42,644 bases of DNA, from contig CALMRI010000021.1 of NCBI GenBank assembly GCA_937776645.1, positions 1 through 42,644 of the forward strand, written 5' to 3'. The DNA is from an uncultured Alphaproteobacteria bacterium (GTDB lineage: Bacteria > Pseudomonadota > Alphaproteobacteria > Thalassobaculales > Thalassobaculaceae). The notes under the pieces are model-generated. The model made no database searches, was not told where the DNA came from, and saw only the letters and a program-made list of their open reading frames with translations. Positions 9,330 to 17,967 of the stretch are shown piece after piece. Each line of letters opens with the position of its first letter. The first letter of the stretch is position 1. The translations under genes were made by a program, and so were the position numbers.

Positions 9330-9690
9330 TGAAGCGGCATACCGCCGATGAACGGGCCGAGGAAATCATCGACCATCTAAAAGATCTAATCCTCAATCCG
9401 GGGGCCAGCGCCACGTTCCCCGAGTTCATGACGGCGAACCGGCTTGCCGGCCTCCGCATGCGCGTCGGGTCTCTATTGTTTGCGCCGCGTACCCGTTTGC
9501 CACCTTCTGGTCCGGCATCCTGTTCATTGGCGTGAGTACGGAACAAGTTGCGGCGTACGGATACGCTGTCGGCCTTTGATCTCTCGATCATTTTCACCGT
9601 CACTGACTTGCTTTATGCTGGCGAGCGCCGGGATGAGATCAAACGCGAGGCGGTGTGGATCGTTACAAGTAACCACGCGGTTGGCCCAAT
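9330..9690 (+). pseudogene. Decayed coding-like stretch of unknown family
   Basis: Between the zinc-ribbon gene and the next SDR lies 534 bp without an intact gene. Two segments read like protein in different frames. One, at about 9331-9460, contains DERAEEIIDHLKDLILNP and ATFPEFMTANRLAG. The other, at about 9560-9690, contains AFDLSIIFTVTDLLYAG and ERRDEIKREAVWIVT. The change of frame between them suggests a broken gene. I do not recognise the family. Confidence 0.3.
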
Positions 9691-9808
9691 AAATCTTGGC
9701 CCCCACCCTTCTGTGCTACACTGAACAACGAACCAGCATGTTTGGGGTCGAGCAAACCCCGCCTCCCCGCTATAGTCTTGTCGGCACATCAATATTGGCG
9801 AGGCGGGC

Positions 9809-10589
9809 ATGGCACTAGAACTAAGCGGCAAGCGGGTGATCATCACCGCGGCGGGTGGCGGCATCGGACGCCAGACGGTGAAGCTGTTCTCCGAGGCCGG
9901 CGCGAAAATCTATATCTGCGATATCGACGAAGAGGGCCTCAACGCCACCATCGCCGGACATGACAATGTCGGTGGCATGGTCGCGGACGTCTCGGATCCA
10001 GCAGCCTTCGACACCTTGTTCGAGCGGGCCGATGCCTATCTCGGCGGCCTCGACTTCATGGTGAACAACGCCGGGACCGCTGGTCCGACCGCCCCAATCG
10101 AGGAGGTAACCCTCGAAGATTGGCAGAACCTGCCTAAACGTCAACCTAACCAGCGCATTTTTGGGCACCCAGCACGCCATTCCGCGGATCAAGGAAGCCG
10201 GCGGCGGCGGCATCGTCAACCTCTCCTCGGCGGCTGGTAAGTTCGGCTTCGCGCTCCGCAGCCCCTATGTTGCCTCAAAATGGGCGATCGTCGGGCTGAC
10301 CCGCACCACGGCCCTGGAGGTCGGGCCGTTAGGCATCCGCTGTAACTGTATCCAACCCGGCCCTGTCGAGGGTGAGCGGATCAATCGGGTGATCCGTGCC
10401 AAGGCCGCGGCCGAGGGCGTCTCGGAAAACCAAACCCGCGACGAGTTGGTTTCGATAACCTCATTGCGCACCTTCATCCCACCAACCCACATCGCTGGAA
10501 TGATCCGCTATCTTTGCTCGGATATCGGCAGCACCATCACCGGCCAGGCGATCAGCGTTGACGGAGGGCTCGAAGGCATGAGCGGGTAA
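9809..10589 (+). pseudogene. SDR family oxidoreductase, single frameshift
   Basis: The two parts together make a normal 260-aa classical SDR. The first frame carries TAAGGGIG near residue 13 and VNNAGTAGP. The second carries IVNLSSAAGKFG, the catalytic YVASK, the PGPVEGERI loop and the closing ISVDGG. The frame changes at the CC at 10129-10130. Removing one C restores QNCLNVNLTSAFLG, the expected SDR sequence, in place of QNLPKRQPNQRIF. Everything else is intact, so this is either a very recent mutation or a sequence error. The start ATG 9809 has GGCGAGGCGGGC upstream. Downstream is decayed phoX and then the E1 gene pair. Confidence 0.85.
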
Positions 10590-10733
10590 ATCCGTTTCGT
10601 TTCCATATTTTCATACATATACAATATTTCATAAAGTATACTTATATAGATAGGGTATCGCGAAATGCGCCATGAAATTAAAAAATTTATAGATGAAGCG
10701 AGCAGCAAAGCCAAAGCCTACAAACTTCCCTAA
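10590..10733. other. AT-rich spacer
   Basis: This segment is clearly richer in A and T than the rest of the window (for example around 10605-10690). It follows the frameshifted SDR. It holds a 22-codon reading frame from ATG 10665 to TAA 10731 (MRHEIKKFIDEASS...), which I do not regard as an established gene. It may be the old upstream region of the decayed phosphatase gene that follows. Confidence 0.35.
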
Positions 10734-11438
10734 GAATGCACCAACAAATCCATCAACCACGACGACGATGAGCAATGTGACCAACCAGCGCTACGTTACG
10801 CTCGGCGATCGACCTTGCGCGGCGCGCTTTGGCCCTATAGCGGGACCCCAGCGCTACTCAGCCGCGCAGTCTCGTTCTCGGAATTCGAAAATGGCGCAGA
10901 TGGCACCCATCACGTCGCCGAGGGATACAACACCGGCATCTGATCCGGTAGGGCGATCCGCTGGCCCCCGGCGCACTTGACTTCGACTCACACAACGAGA
11001 CCTCCTGTGCTCAAGAGCAGCAATTTGGCTACAACAATGACTATCTCGGCTATCTGCCGCTGCCGGTGGCCTCCAACAACAGCGACCATAGGTTGTTGTT
11101 CGTCAATCACGAGGACACCAACGAGGAGCTGATGTTTCCCAGCCTCATCAAACAAGACCGCAAGCCCAAATTCGTGGGCATAACCCAGGAACTGATCTAT
11201 ACTGAGATATCAGCTCATGGCCGCTCAATCGCCGAGATCAAGCAAACAGGTCGGCCAAAGAAAGACCGTTAAGGACAGCAGCTATGCTCGGCCCATCACC
11301 ACGCGGACCACGAAGATCGTGCTGTCAGAACCGACGATCAGCGACGACACGATGAAGACCTCGGCCGATCCGACCGGCAGGCATGTCACTGGCATGCTCA
11401 ACAACGGTGCGGGCCTCGTTCTTTTGAAAGACCGTTAA
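10734..11438 (+). pseudogene. Degraded PhoX/DUF839-type secreted phosphatase
   Basis: Three colinear pieces match the PhoX (DUF839) alkaline phosphatase family. The first has a Tat-like RYARRSTLRGAL and then FENGADGTHHVAEGYNTG. The second reads GDPLAPGALDFD, FGYNNDYLGYLPLP, RLLFVNHEDTNEELMFP and TEISAHGRSIAEI. The third reads TVKDSSYARPITT, LKTSADPTG-like MKTSADPTG, and GMLNNGAG. Lesions are a one-base deletion near 10941, TGG-to-TAG at 10949-10951, a frameshift near 11250, internal loss and truncation of the C-terminal half. Intact PhoX is a calcium/iron phosphatase of 600-700 residues exported by Tat. Only about 230 codons remain, so it is non-functional. Confidence 0.75.
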
Positions 11439-11538
11439 CGCTGGCGAGCGCCCATGAGGTTTCTTGTCACACCTCTCCCATTGAACCAAATCCGCGCTAC
11501 ACTCCCTTACCGTGTTATTTCATTCGGGAGGGTCAATC

Positions 11539-12507
11539 TTGGAAATTTCATCTGAAAAGCAGCGTGACATGCTGCGCCTGATGCAGACCATCCGGCGGTT
11601 CGAGGAACGCGCCTCGACCGATTACGTGGCCGGCGACATCTACGGCACCGTGCATTGCTATATCGGTGAAGAGGCCGTGGCGGTTGGGGTTTGCTCGGCG
11701 TTGAACCGGGATGATCAGATCATCAGCACCCATCGCGGGCACGGCCATTGCATCGCCAAAGGCGCCGATCTCAACCGAATGATGGCCGAGCTCTATGGGC
11801 GCGAGACCGGCTACTGCAAGGGCAAGGGCGGCTCCATGCATATTGCCGATTTCGACATCGGCATGCTCGGCGCTAACGGCATCGTAGCCGGCGGGATCTC
11901 GATCATCACTGGGGCCGGCCTTGCCGCCCAGATCGAGGGCAAAGGTCGGGTCGCGGTCTCGTTCTTCGGTGATGGGGCATCCTGCGCCGGGCCGTTCCAT
12001 GAATCACTCAACATCGCGGCGGCCTGGAAATTGCCCATGGTTTATGTCTGCGAGAACAATCTCTGGGCGGTCAACACCGCCGCCTCGACGACCTTGGCGG
12101 TGCAGGACGTCGCAGCCCGGGCGGCGGGATATGGCATCCCCGGCATCGTCGTCGACGGCAACGATATCTTCGCGGTCCACGCAGCCACGACAGAGGCCGT
12201 GGCCCGGGCCCGGGCCGGCGACGGGCCAACCTTGATCGAATGCAAGACCTATCGCCACCGACGCCATACCGAACGCCCGTCCCAGCCCGACGTCCGGCCG
12301 CAGGCGGAAATCGATGCCTGGATGAAGAAGGACCCGATCGACCGGCTGGTGGATCATCTGCAAGCCCAACAGGGTCAGCTTTCGGTCGAGGAATGGCAGG
12401 CGATGGATGCCGAGATCTTGCAACAGGTCGAGGACTCGGTGAGTTTCGCCAAGGCCAGCGCCTTTCCGTCACCCGACCGGGTGACGGACGACGTGTTCGC
12501 GGCCTGA
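11539..12507 (+). CDS. Thiamine-diphosphate-dependent dehydrogenase E1, alpha subunit
   Basis: This is the alpha chain of a 2-oxoacid or acetoin dehydrogenase E1 (alpha2beta2). Key features are THRGHGHCIAKG, GKGGSMHIAD and the ThDP/Mg motif GDGASCAGPFHESLNIAA with the closing ENN of CENNLWAVN. Conserved HRRHTERP lies near the phosphorylation-loop region. The start is taken as TTG 11539 because GGGAGG at 11526-11532 is 6 nt upstream; an in-frame GTG at 11512 has no such site. The beta subunit begins 13 nt downstream. No E2 or E3 gene is present nearby, so the substrate (pyruvate, branched-chain oxoacid, acetoin) is undetermined. Confidence 0.92.
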   Translation: MEISSEKQRDMLRLMQTIRRFEERASTDYVAGDIYGTVHCYIGEEAVAVGVCSALNRDDQIISTHRGHGHCIAKGADLNRMMAELYGRETGYCKGKGGSMHIADFDIGMLGANGIVAGGISIITGAGLAAQIEGKGRVAVSFFGDGASCAGPFHESLNIAAAWKLPMVYVCENNLWAVNTAASTTLAVQDVAARAAGYGIPGIVVDGNDIFAVHAATTEAVARARAGDGPTLIECKTYRHRRHTERPSQPDVRPQAEIDAWMKKDPIDRLVDHLQAQQGQLSVEEWQAMDAEILQQVEDSVSFAKASAFPSPDRVTDDVFAA

Positions 12508-12520
12508 GGAGGGATTTGAA

Positions 12521-13480
12521 ATGCGACAGATCAGCTACGCCGCCGCAGGCATGGAAGCCTTCATCGAAGAAATGGAGCGCGACCCGACGACCTTTCACCT
12601 TTCCACCGACGCCCCGCCGCCCCTGGTCGAAAGGTTCGGCACCTCACGGGTACGTGGCACGCCAATCGCCGAGGGCGCACTGACCGGCATGGCGATCGGC
12701 GCGGCCGGCTCCGGGTTCCGACCGATCATCGATTGGCGAATGGTCACCTTCTCCTTCGTCGCCATGGATCAGGTGGTGAATCAGGCCTCGAAAATTCATT
12801 ATATGTTCGGTGGCCAGACCAAGTTTCCGATCCTGTATCGCTGTACCGTCGGCGGCGGGCTCAGGATGGCCGCTCAGCACTCGCAAAGCCCGTATTCGAT
12901 GTTCATGAATTTGGCGGGCCTGAAGATGATCCTACCGTCGACGCCCTATGACACCAAGGGGCTCTTGAAAACCGCAATCCGCGACAACAATCCAGTGATC
13001 TCTTTCGAGTCGACGCGGTTGTTGACCATGATGGGCGAGGTCCCGGAGGAGGAATACACCATCCCCTTCGGCGTCGCCGACATCAAGCGCGAGGGCAAGG
13101 ACGTCACCATCGTCGCGCTGGCCTGGTTGGTACACGAGGCGCTGGCGGCAGCCGAGACCTTAGAGGCCGAGGGAATCTCGGTCGAAGTGGTGGACCCACG
13201 CACCCTGGTGCCGATGGATACCGAGACAATCCGAGCCTCGGTGCGCAAGACCGGACGCCTGGTGGTAGCTGACGAGGCAGGCCCCACTTGCGGCGCTTCA
13301 GCTGAGATCGCCACCCTGGTAACCGAGGACTCCGCAACCTTTAAATGCCTGAAAGCATCGGTCCGTCGGGTCTGTGCTCTGCAGGTTCCGATCCCCTATA
13401 GCCCAACCCTGGAAGATGTCGTCTTCCCGAACCGTGAGAAGATTGCGGCGGCGGTACGGGTGGTGATGACGGAGGCGTAA
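12521..13480 (+). CDS. Thiamine-diphosphate-dependent dehydrogenase E1, beta subunit
   Basis: This is the beta chain partner of the preceding gene, 319 aa. It has the pyrimidine-binding domain (TPIAEGALTGMAIGAA, DQVVNQASKIHYM) and the C-terminal transketolase domain (VVDPRTLVPMD, LVVADEAGPTCGASAEI). It is preceded by GAGGAGGG-type Shine-Dalgarno sequence at about 12507-12513. The two subunits form one transcription unit. The N-terminus resembles acetoin/2-oxoacid dehydrogenase beta chains, though the usual active-site region of the very N-terminal segment is shorter. E2 and E3 must be supplied from elsewhere in the genome. Confidence 0.92.
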   Translation: MRQISYAAAGMEAFIEEMERDPTTFHLSTDAPPPLVERFGTSRVRGTPIAEGALTGMAIGAAGSGFRPIIDWRMVTFSFVAMDQVVNQASKIHYMFGGQTKFPILYRCTVGGGLRMAAQHSQSPYSMFMNLAGLKMILPSTPYDTKGLLKTAIRDNNPVISFESTRLLTMMGEVPEEEYTIPFGVADIKREGKDVTIVALAWLVHEALAAAETLEAEGISVEVVDPRTLVPMDTETIRASVRKTGRLVVADEAGPTCGASAEIATLVTEDSATFKCLKASVRRVCALQVPIPYSPTLEDVVFPNREKIAAAVRVVMTEA

Positions 13481-13502
13481 TCGCTCCGACGCTAAGCGCA
13501 CA

Positions 13503-14453
13503 CTAAACGGCGCCGTAACGCCCGAGCCTTTCCGCGAGAAACGCGCGAAACCCTGGTGCGTCAAGTGCGAACCCGACTTGGGCATTGGCCTCGGGCGGCG
13601 GCACGCCGCGCGTCACCCGGCTTTTGCCGATGGTCTCGGGGTCCTCGATCTCGATCTCGACACGGCAGGCCTCGAATGTCATCAGTTCAGGACGCAGCAG
13701 CTGCATCACCGCCAGCACGTCATGGAGCGAACCACCGACGGATCCGTAATGTGCCAGCATGCCGACAACACATCTGGCCACCGGCGTATCCAGCGCAGCG
13801 ATGGTTTGCAGCCATTCCGGCAAGGCCCGCGCCTGGCGCGTGATGTCGAGGCCGACCATAGTGATTGAAGCGCCGCTCTCGAAGACGATCCGAGCCGCGT
13901 GCGGGTCGACATGAAAGTTGAACTCCGCGTCCGGCGTGACGTTTCCAGCCCCCGCAGCCCCGCCCATAATAATGATCTCACGAATTTCATAGGCCAGCTC
14001 GGGACGTTGGACCAGAGCCACCGCCAGATTGGTCAGCGGGCCGACGGCGGCGACGGTGATCTCGCCGGGACGCGCCCTGATCGTATCGCGCAACCAATCA
14101 ACGGCGTGCCGGGTATCGGCAGTCCCGCGCGCTGGCGGCAGACCGCTGCCTTCAAGACCGGATGCGCCATGAATATCATCCGCTGTCACCAGCCGTCGCA
14201 GCAGCGGCCGCGGACAGCCGGCCAAGACCGGAACCTGAGAAGCCCCGCAGAGGTCCCGGACACGCCGGGCGTTCGGCTCGGTCAGATGCAGCGGGACATT
14301 CCCGGCCACGGTCGTCACCGCCAGCACCTCCAACGTCTCTGAACTGGCAAAGGCCAACATCAGAGCGATCGCATCGTCGATACCGGGATCGCAGTCAATG
14401 ATAATCGGCCGTGGGATGATTGGCTCCGGGAGAATCGGCCTTGGAACGCTCAT
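13503..14453 (-). CDS. Nucleoside hydrolase (IunH/RihC family)
   Basis: The enzyme hydrolyses the N-glycosidic bond of ribonucleosides. The diagnostic calcium-binding motif DCDPGIDDA is near residue 20, followed by VAGNVPLHLTEPNA, the VGPLTNLA segment and MGGAAGAGNVTPDAEFN with the Asp/Asn of the active site, and DITRQA. The length of 316 aa is normal. The N-terminal proline-rich lead (PRPILPEPIIPRPI) is an unusual repeat of IP/PI units. It is convergent with the E1 beta gene (22 nt apart) and divergent from the DUF3126 gene. It is likely a purine/pyrimidine salvage enzyme; the exact base preference cannot be read. Confidence 0.93.
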   Translation of the reverse strand: MSVPRPILPEPIIPRPIIIDCDPGIDDAIALMLAFASSETLEVLAVTTVAGNVPLHLTEPNARRVRDLCGASQVPVLAGCPRPLLRRLVTADDIHGASGLEGSGLPPARGTADTRHAVDWLRDTIRARPGEITVAAVGPLTNLAVALVQRPELAYEIREIIIMGGAAGAGNVTPDAEFNFHVDPHAARIVFESGASITMVGLDITRQARALPEWLQTIAALDTPVARCVVGMLAHYGSVGGSLHDVLAVMQLLRPELMTFEACRVEIEIEDPETIGKSRVTRGVPPPEANAQVGFALDAPGFRAFLAERLGRYGAV

Positions 14454-14595
14454 CCCGCGCGCCTCTCGATTAGCATTCCCCCGTCCCCCATGACCGCCTC
14501 CCCTGTTTCTTTGCTTGCACTTGCCCAGCGCCTGCTTATTCTCCCGCCGATCGGCCAGACACTCAGCCCCGTTTCACATCGCCCAGGAGAATCTC

Positions 14596-14805
14596 GTGAA
14601 CGAAATGGAAATCGCCAAGATTGAGCGCTATCTGCGCGGCAAGTTCCGCAATACCGGCATAACCATCGAAGCTCGTAAGAACAAGGACGATTCGGCCGAG
14701 GTGATGCTCGACGGTGAGTTCATCGGCGTCCTTTTCAAGGATCAAGACGAGGGTGAAACGTCCTACGACCTTCACATGACGATCCTGGATATCGATCTGC
14801 AATAG
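14596..14805 (+). CDS. DUF3126 family protein
   Basis: This 69-aa protein matches the alphaproteobacterial DUF3126 family: IERYLRGKFRN, ITIEARKNKDDSAEV, and GEFIGVLFKD followed by MTILDIDL. The function is unknown. The start is GTG at 14596: an AGGAGA Shine-Dalgarno at 14585-14590 is 5 nt upstream, and the conserved family begins here. A longer in-frame extension to 14515 has no family support. Confidence 0.85.
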   Translation: MNEMEIAKIERYLRGKFRNTGITIEARKNKDDSAEVMLDGEFIGVLFKDQDEGETSYDLHMTILDIDLQ

Positions 14806-15430
14806 GCTTAGCCAACTATAGGTCGTGCAGCCGCTCTCACTCAGCAACCCCGACGTGCTCTAAGAAATTGGTGCCCCTCGGCGGAGTTCGTTCCCTGATC
14901 CAGGCACTATCCACTCAGCTATCGTCGCTTCGACCGCGCAGAACAATTCGTCCTCCAGCTCCCCATCGTTTCTCAGTGCGGCTGTATAATCTCCCAAAAT
15001 TCTGACAGATCGCCGGTACCTCCAAGCAGGTCGTCATAAACAAATAGACCACTTCGTTCGCCGGGGGCTTAAACAGCTCGGAAAGGGTTTACCCTTTCAA
15101 CCTTTTATCGAAATTCCAACTGATATCCCCACCAAGCTACACCCCACCCACGACGGAAAGACGCCTTACGAGACACTCAAGGAAAAGCTATAATTCATCC
15201 AGTCGGTGTCTCACCGGATTGCTCAGGTTACAGAAACCGGCGCCGTAAAGCTGGGCGTTTAGCGACAGCGGCGCAAAACCCATCTCCCGTAGCCAACGCA
15301 GCGAAATCTAACACATTTCCTATAACAGGGCCGAGATGACGATCCCGATGACCGGGAGGCGAGAGGTTTTCATGCCGCGGATAGCAAGGCTGCGCGAGCG
15401 AACCAAACGTCACGCCGGTCTGCAGCGCTG
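14806..15430. other. 625-bp gap with a possible integrase tail
   Basis: No intact gene is visible. From about 15001 to 15194 one plus-strand frame stays open without a start: it runs through RYLQAGRHKQIDHF and RGLKQLGKGLPFQ and ends HDGKTPYETLKEKL then TAA. The end resembles the C-terminal tail common to DDE integrases of IS elements (the GxTPxExL signature), so this may be a transposase remnant. Support is weak and rests on one short motif. Confidence 0.3.
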
Positions 15431-16177
15431 CTACTTCGAGGTGGAGCCGCCATCGACCACCATTTCCGAGCCGGTCATGAATGACGATTCATCCGAGGCC
15501 AGGAACAAAATGGCGTTGGCGATTTCTTCCGGCTTGCCGAAACGGCCCAGCGGGATCCGGTTATACAGGCGCTCTTGCAGTTGATCTTCCGGCACCGCTT
15601 CGTGGCCCATCGCTGTGTCGATCGGTCCCGGATGCACCGAATTACAGCGGATGCCGTCCTTTGCCAAGCGGTTGGCGATCGACTTCGTCATCAGACGCAA
15701 GGCCCCTTTTGATGCACCATAGTGCACTGAAAGCGAGGACCGCAGACCCGCTGTCGAGGACAAATTGATGATTGAACCGCCGCCGGAGGCCTTCATCGCC
15801 TCCACCGAGGCCTTGACGCCGAGAAACGGACCCTTGGCGTTGACCGCCATCATCAGATCCCATTCCTCCTCGGAGGTGTCCTCCATCGGTTTACGCTGAT
15901 AGATCCCGGCATTGTTCACCAGAATGTCGAGCCGGCCATGGGTACTGCTCAGGTGCGCGACCGCGGCCTGCCAATCCTCGGCGTGGGTGACGTCCAAGGG
16001 CATGAACACCGCCGGTGCGTTGCCGCCGGCCAGTTTCGTCTCCAGGGCCCGTCCGGCAGCCTCGTCCACATCGCCAAAGCCGACCGCCGCACCTTCGGCA
16101 ACGAAGCGCCGAACCACCGCCTCGCCAATCCCCTTGGCGCCGCCGGAAACCAGCGCCACCTTGCCTTCCAACCGCAT
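15431..16177 (-). CDS. SDR family oxidoreductase
   Basis: A 248-aa classical SDR. The cofactor motif SGGAKGIG is near residue 11, VNNAGIYQRKP follows, the catalytic Ser is in INLSSTAG, and Tyr/Lys are in YGASK. It ends with MVVDGGSTSK. An aspartate after the second beta strand (FGDVDEA) suggests NAD(H) preference. The start is ATG 16177 (MRLEGKVALVS); the longer open frame upstream is an artefact. It precedes no obvious partner, but the VOC gene is 46 nt upstream on the same strand, so they may be cotranscribed. Confidence 0.9.
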   Translation of the reverse strand: MRLEGKVALVSGGAKGIGEAVVRRFVAEGAAVGFGDVDEAAGRALETKLAGGNAPAVFMPLDVTHAEDWQAAVAHLSSTHGRLDILVNNAGIYQRKPMEDTSEEEWDLMMAVNAKGPFLGVKASVEAMKASGGGSIINLSSTAGLRSSLSVHYGASKGALRLMTKSIANRLAKDGIRCNSVHPGPIDTAMGHEAVPEDQLQERLYNRIPLGRFGKPEEIANAILFLASDESSFMTGSEMVVDGGSTSK

Positions 16178-16223
16178 TGTTATTCTCCCGTAAAGGGTCC
16201 GGCCGTATGAAGCCCGGCGTCGG

Positions 16224-16682
16224 TTATTCCGCTGCCAAGAGTACGTCCAGATCGATCTCTTTTTCCTCGGCCGTCGCGGCGCCGATCCAGGCGTGCTCAG
16301 AGACATCGAAGACCACCCCATCCGGGCCGGTGAACTTGGTCTCGTAGAAATTATCGGCGGCGTTCGGGTCCTGCTTAAGGATACAGGGGGCGCCCAACTC
16401 CTCGAGGGTGCTGATGGTGCCTTCAAGATCCTTGACCAGCACGCCGAAATGATGGATCCCGACATAGTCGAGACCCTTGCCGAGCTGATCAACATTTTTG
16501 AACTTCAGAACCGCCATATTGAGGGTGCCATCACTGAGAAAGATCCCCCAGGCTAGCCCTTCGTCGGGTTTGTTACGATCGCCGACCCGACCGACTTCCT
16601 TGAAGTCGAAGGCCTTGCAATAAAAAGCAGCGGTTTTTTCGGGGTCGTCGGTCGCCAACGCGATGTGTCTCAGCTTCGGCAT
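16224..16682 (-). CDS. VOC family protein (glyoxalase/extradiol dioxygenase fold)
   Basis: A 152-aa vicinal-oxygen-chelate protein. The opening PKLRHIALATDDPEKTAAFY and later GIHHFGVLVKDLEG are the paired beta-alpha-beta motifs, and a metal-ligand His is present in each (RHIAL and HHFGV). The C-terminal FTGPDGVVFDVSEH carries a final Glu/His ligand set. It probably binds a divalent metal. Whether it is a lyase, isomerase or dioxygenase is not evident. It probably shares a transcript with the downstream SDR. Confidence 0.87.
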   Translation of the reverse strand: MPKLRHIALATDDPEKTAAFYCKAFDFKEVGRVGDRNKPDEGLAWGIFLSDGTLNMAVLKFKNVDQLGKGLDYVGIHHFGVLVKDLEGTISTLEELGAPCILKQDPNAADNFYETKFTGPDGVVFDVSEHAWIGAATAEEKEIDLDVLLAAE

Positions 16683-16818
16683 GTTCTGTCTCCTCCACCA
16701 TGGTTAGCGGTATTGTGCCGGAAGGTCGGAAAAGCGGGAAGCGGAAAGACGGCGCGACGACGTTTGGGGCGACGACGGGGCGGTTGCTGGAAAATTCGAA
16801 CCGGTCACGCTTTAAAGG

Positions 16819-17838
16819 CTAAACCTCGGCAAAAAACGCCAGCATTTGCCGGGAAACCTCCTCCGGTTGCTCCTCGGCGAGCCAATGTCCGGCGTTTTTG
16901 ATCTCGCCGCCGCGTACGTCCTCGGCGACCCGCCGGGCTGAATCCAGCACAACTGTGGCGCCGCGGCCCCGTCCGCCGGTGCCGGCGATGCTCAGCACCG
17001 GCATTTTTAACTTACCAGCGGTTGCGAGAATAGCCTGATTGTCAATAACGTCGCGGTGCGAGGCCCGGTAGTAGTTGAAGCCGGCGCGCATGGCGCCGGG
17101 CTGGGCATAGGCCCGGACATATTCGTCGATCGCCTGATCCTCGATCGCGTCGGTCCGGGCTCCCCAATTGCGGTAGAAATGCTCCAGGTAGGTCCGCTCC
17201 CGCCCAGCGGTTAGCGTCTCCGGCATGTCGCTAACCCAATGAAAGCCATGATGCCAGCGGTCATGCGAGAAGACATCGGTGCCGTCACCCGGGATCGGCA
17301 CATCCAGCAGGGCCAGCTTGCGCACCCGCTCCGGTTCAGCGGCGGCATAGGCAAAGGCGACCGGACCACCCCAGTCATGTCCGGTCAAAAGGATCTTGTC
17401 GTGTCCGAGATGCTGGTGAACCAATTCGCGGATGTCGCTAGCAACGGTTTTCTTGTCATAGCCCTCGGCCGGGCGCGAGGAATCGCCAAGTCCGCGCATG
17501 TCCGGGGCGATTATCAAATAATGCTTGGCCAGCACTGGGATAATTTTACGCCACATATACCAGGTCTGCGGCCAGCCATGCAGCAGCACCAACGGCTCGC
17601 CGGCTCCAGCGGTAACGTAATGCAGGGTGGCGTCGCTTAACTTGGCGAAGTCATGCGTCAAACCCATCATGTCCAAAGTCCTCTCGATTTGCTGATCATC
17701 CACCGGCCAGGAATCTTCCCACACCCGAGCCGCCCGCTCCTCGACGATCATGGCCTTCAGGAGAATCGTATCGTCGGGAAGCTGGTCGGGCGCCCTATCC
17801 ATGTCCCGAAGTATAATTGGCACCGACCCCCGTTCCAC
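16819..17838 (-). CDS. Alpha/beta hydrolase, epoxide-hydrolase/haloalkane-dehalogenase-like
   Basis: A 339-aa alpha/beta-fold hydrolase. The oxyanion region HGWPQTWYMW, the DMRGLGDSSRP segment and GHDWGGPVAFAYA with nucleophile Asp place it in the epoxide hydrolase-like branch, where Asp forms the ester intermediate. The catalytic His is in NAGHWLAEE near the C-terminus. The start may be GTG 17838 or ATG 17802 (MDRAPDQL); neither has a strong Shine-Dalgarno. The N-terminal 60-residue extension before the core fold is longer than usual. The substrate is unknown. Confidence 0.85.
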   Translation of the reverse strand: MERGSVPIILRDMDRAPDQLPDDTILLKAMIVEERAARVWEDSWPVDDQQIERTLDMMGLTHDFAKLSDATLHYVTAGAGEPLVLLHGWPQTWYMWRKIIPVLAKHYLIIAPDMRGLGDSSRPAEGYDKKTVASDIRELVHQHLGHDKILLTGHDWGGPVAFAYAAAEPERVRKLALLDVPIPGDGTDVFSHDRWHHGFHWVSDMPETLTAGRERTYLEHFYRNWGARTDAIEDQAIDEYVRAYAQPGAMRAGFNYYRASHRDVIDNQAILATAGKLKMPVLSIAGTGGRGRGATVVLDSARRVAEDVRGGEIKNAGHWLAEEQPEEVSRQMLAFFAEV

Positions 17839-17967
17839 AATTATCCATCTAATTCCATACGGTAATTAGGGTGATAATCAGGCGACACACGCCGGTGACC
17901 CACCCCACTTCAGACGACGCCAGTCAATGCCTTCCCATCGCATCGCCAACTGTGCCGACGTCACAAG

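Noticed and set aside
11217..11438. A short gene candidate with ISDDTMKTSADPTG
   Set aside because: It is the third piece of the decayed PhoX gene, not an independent gene.
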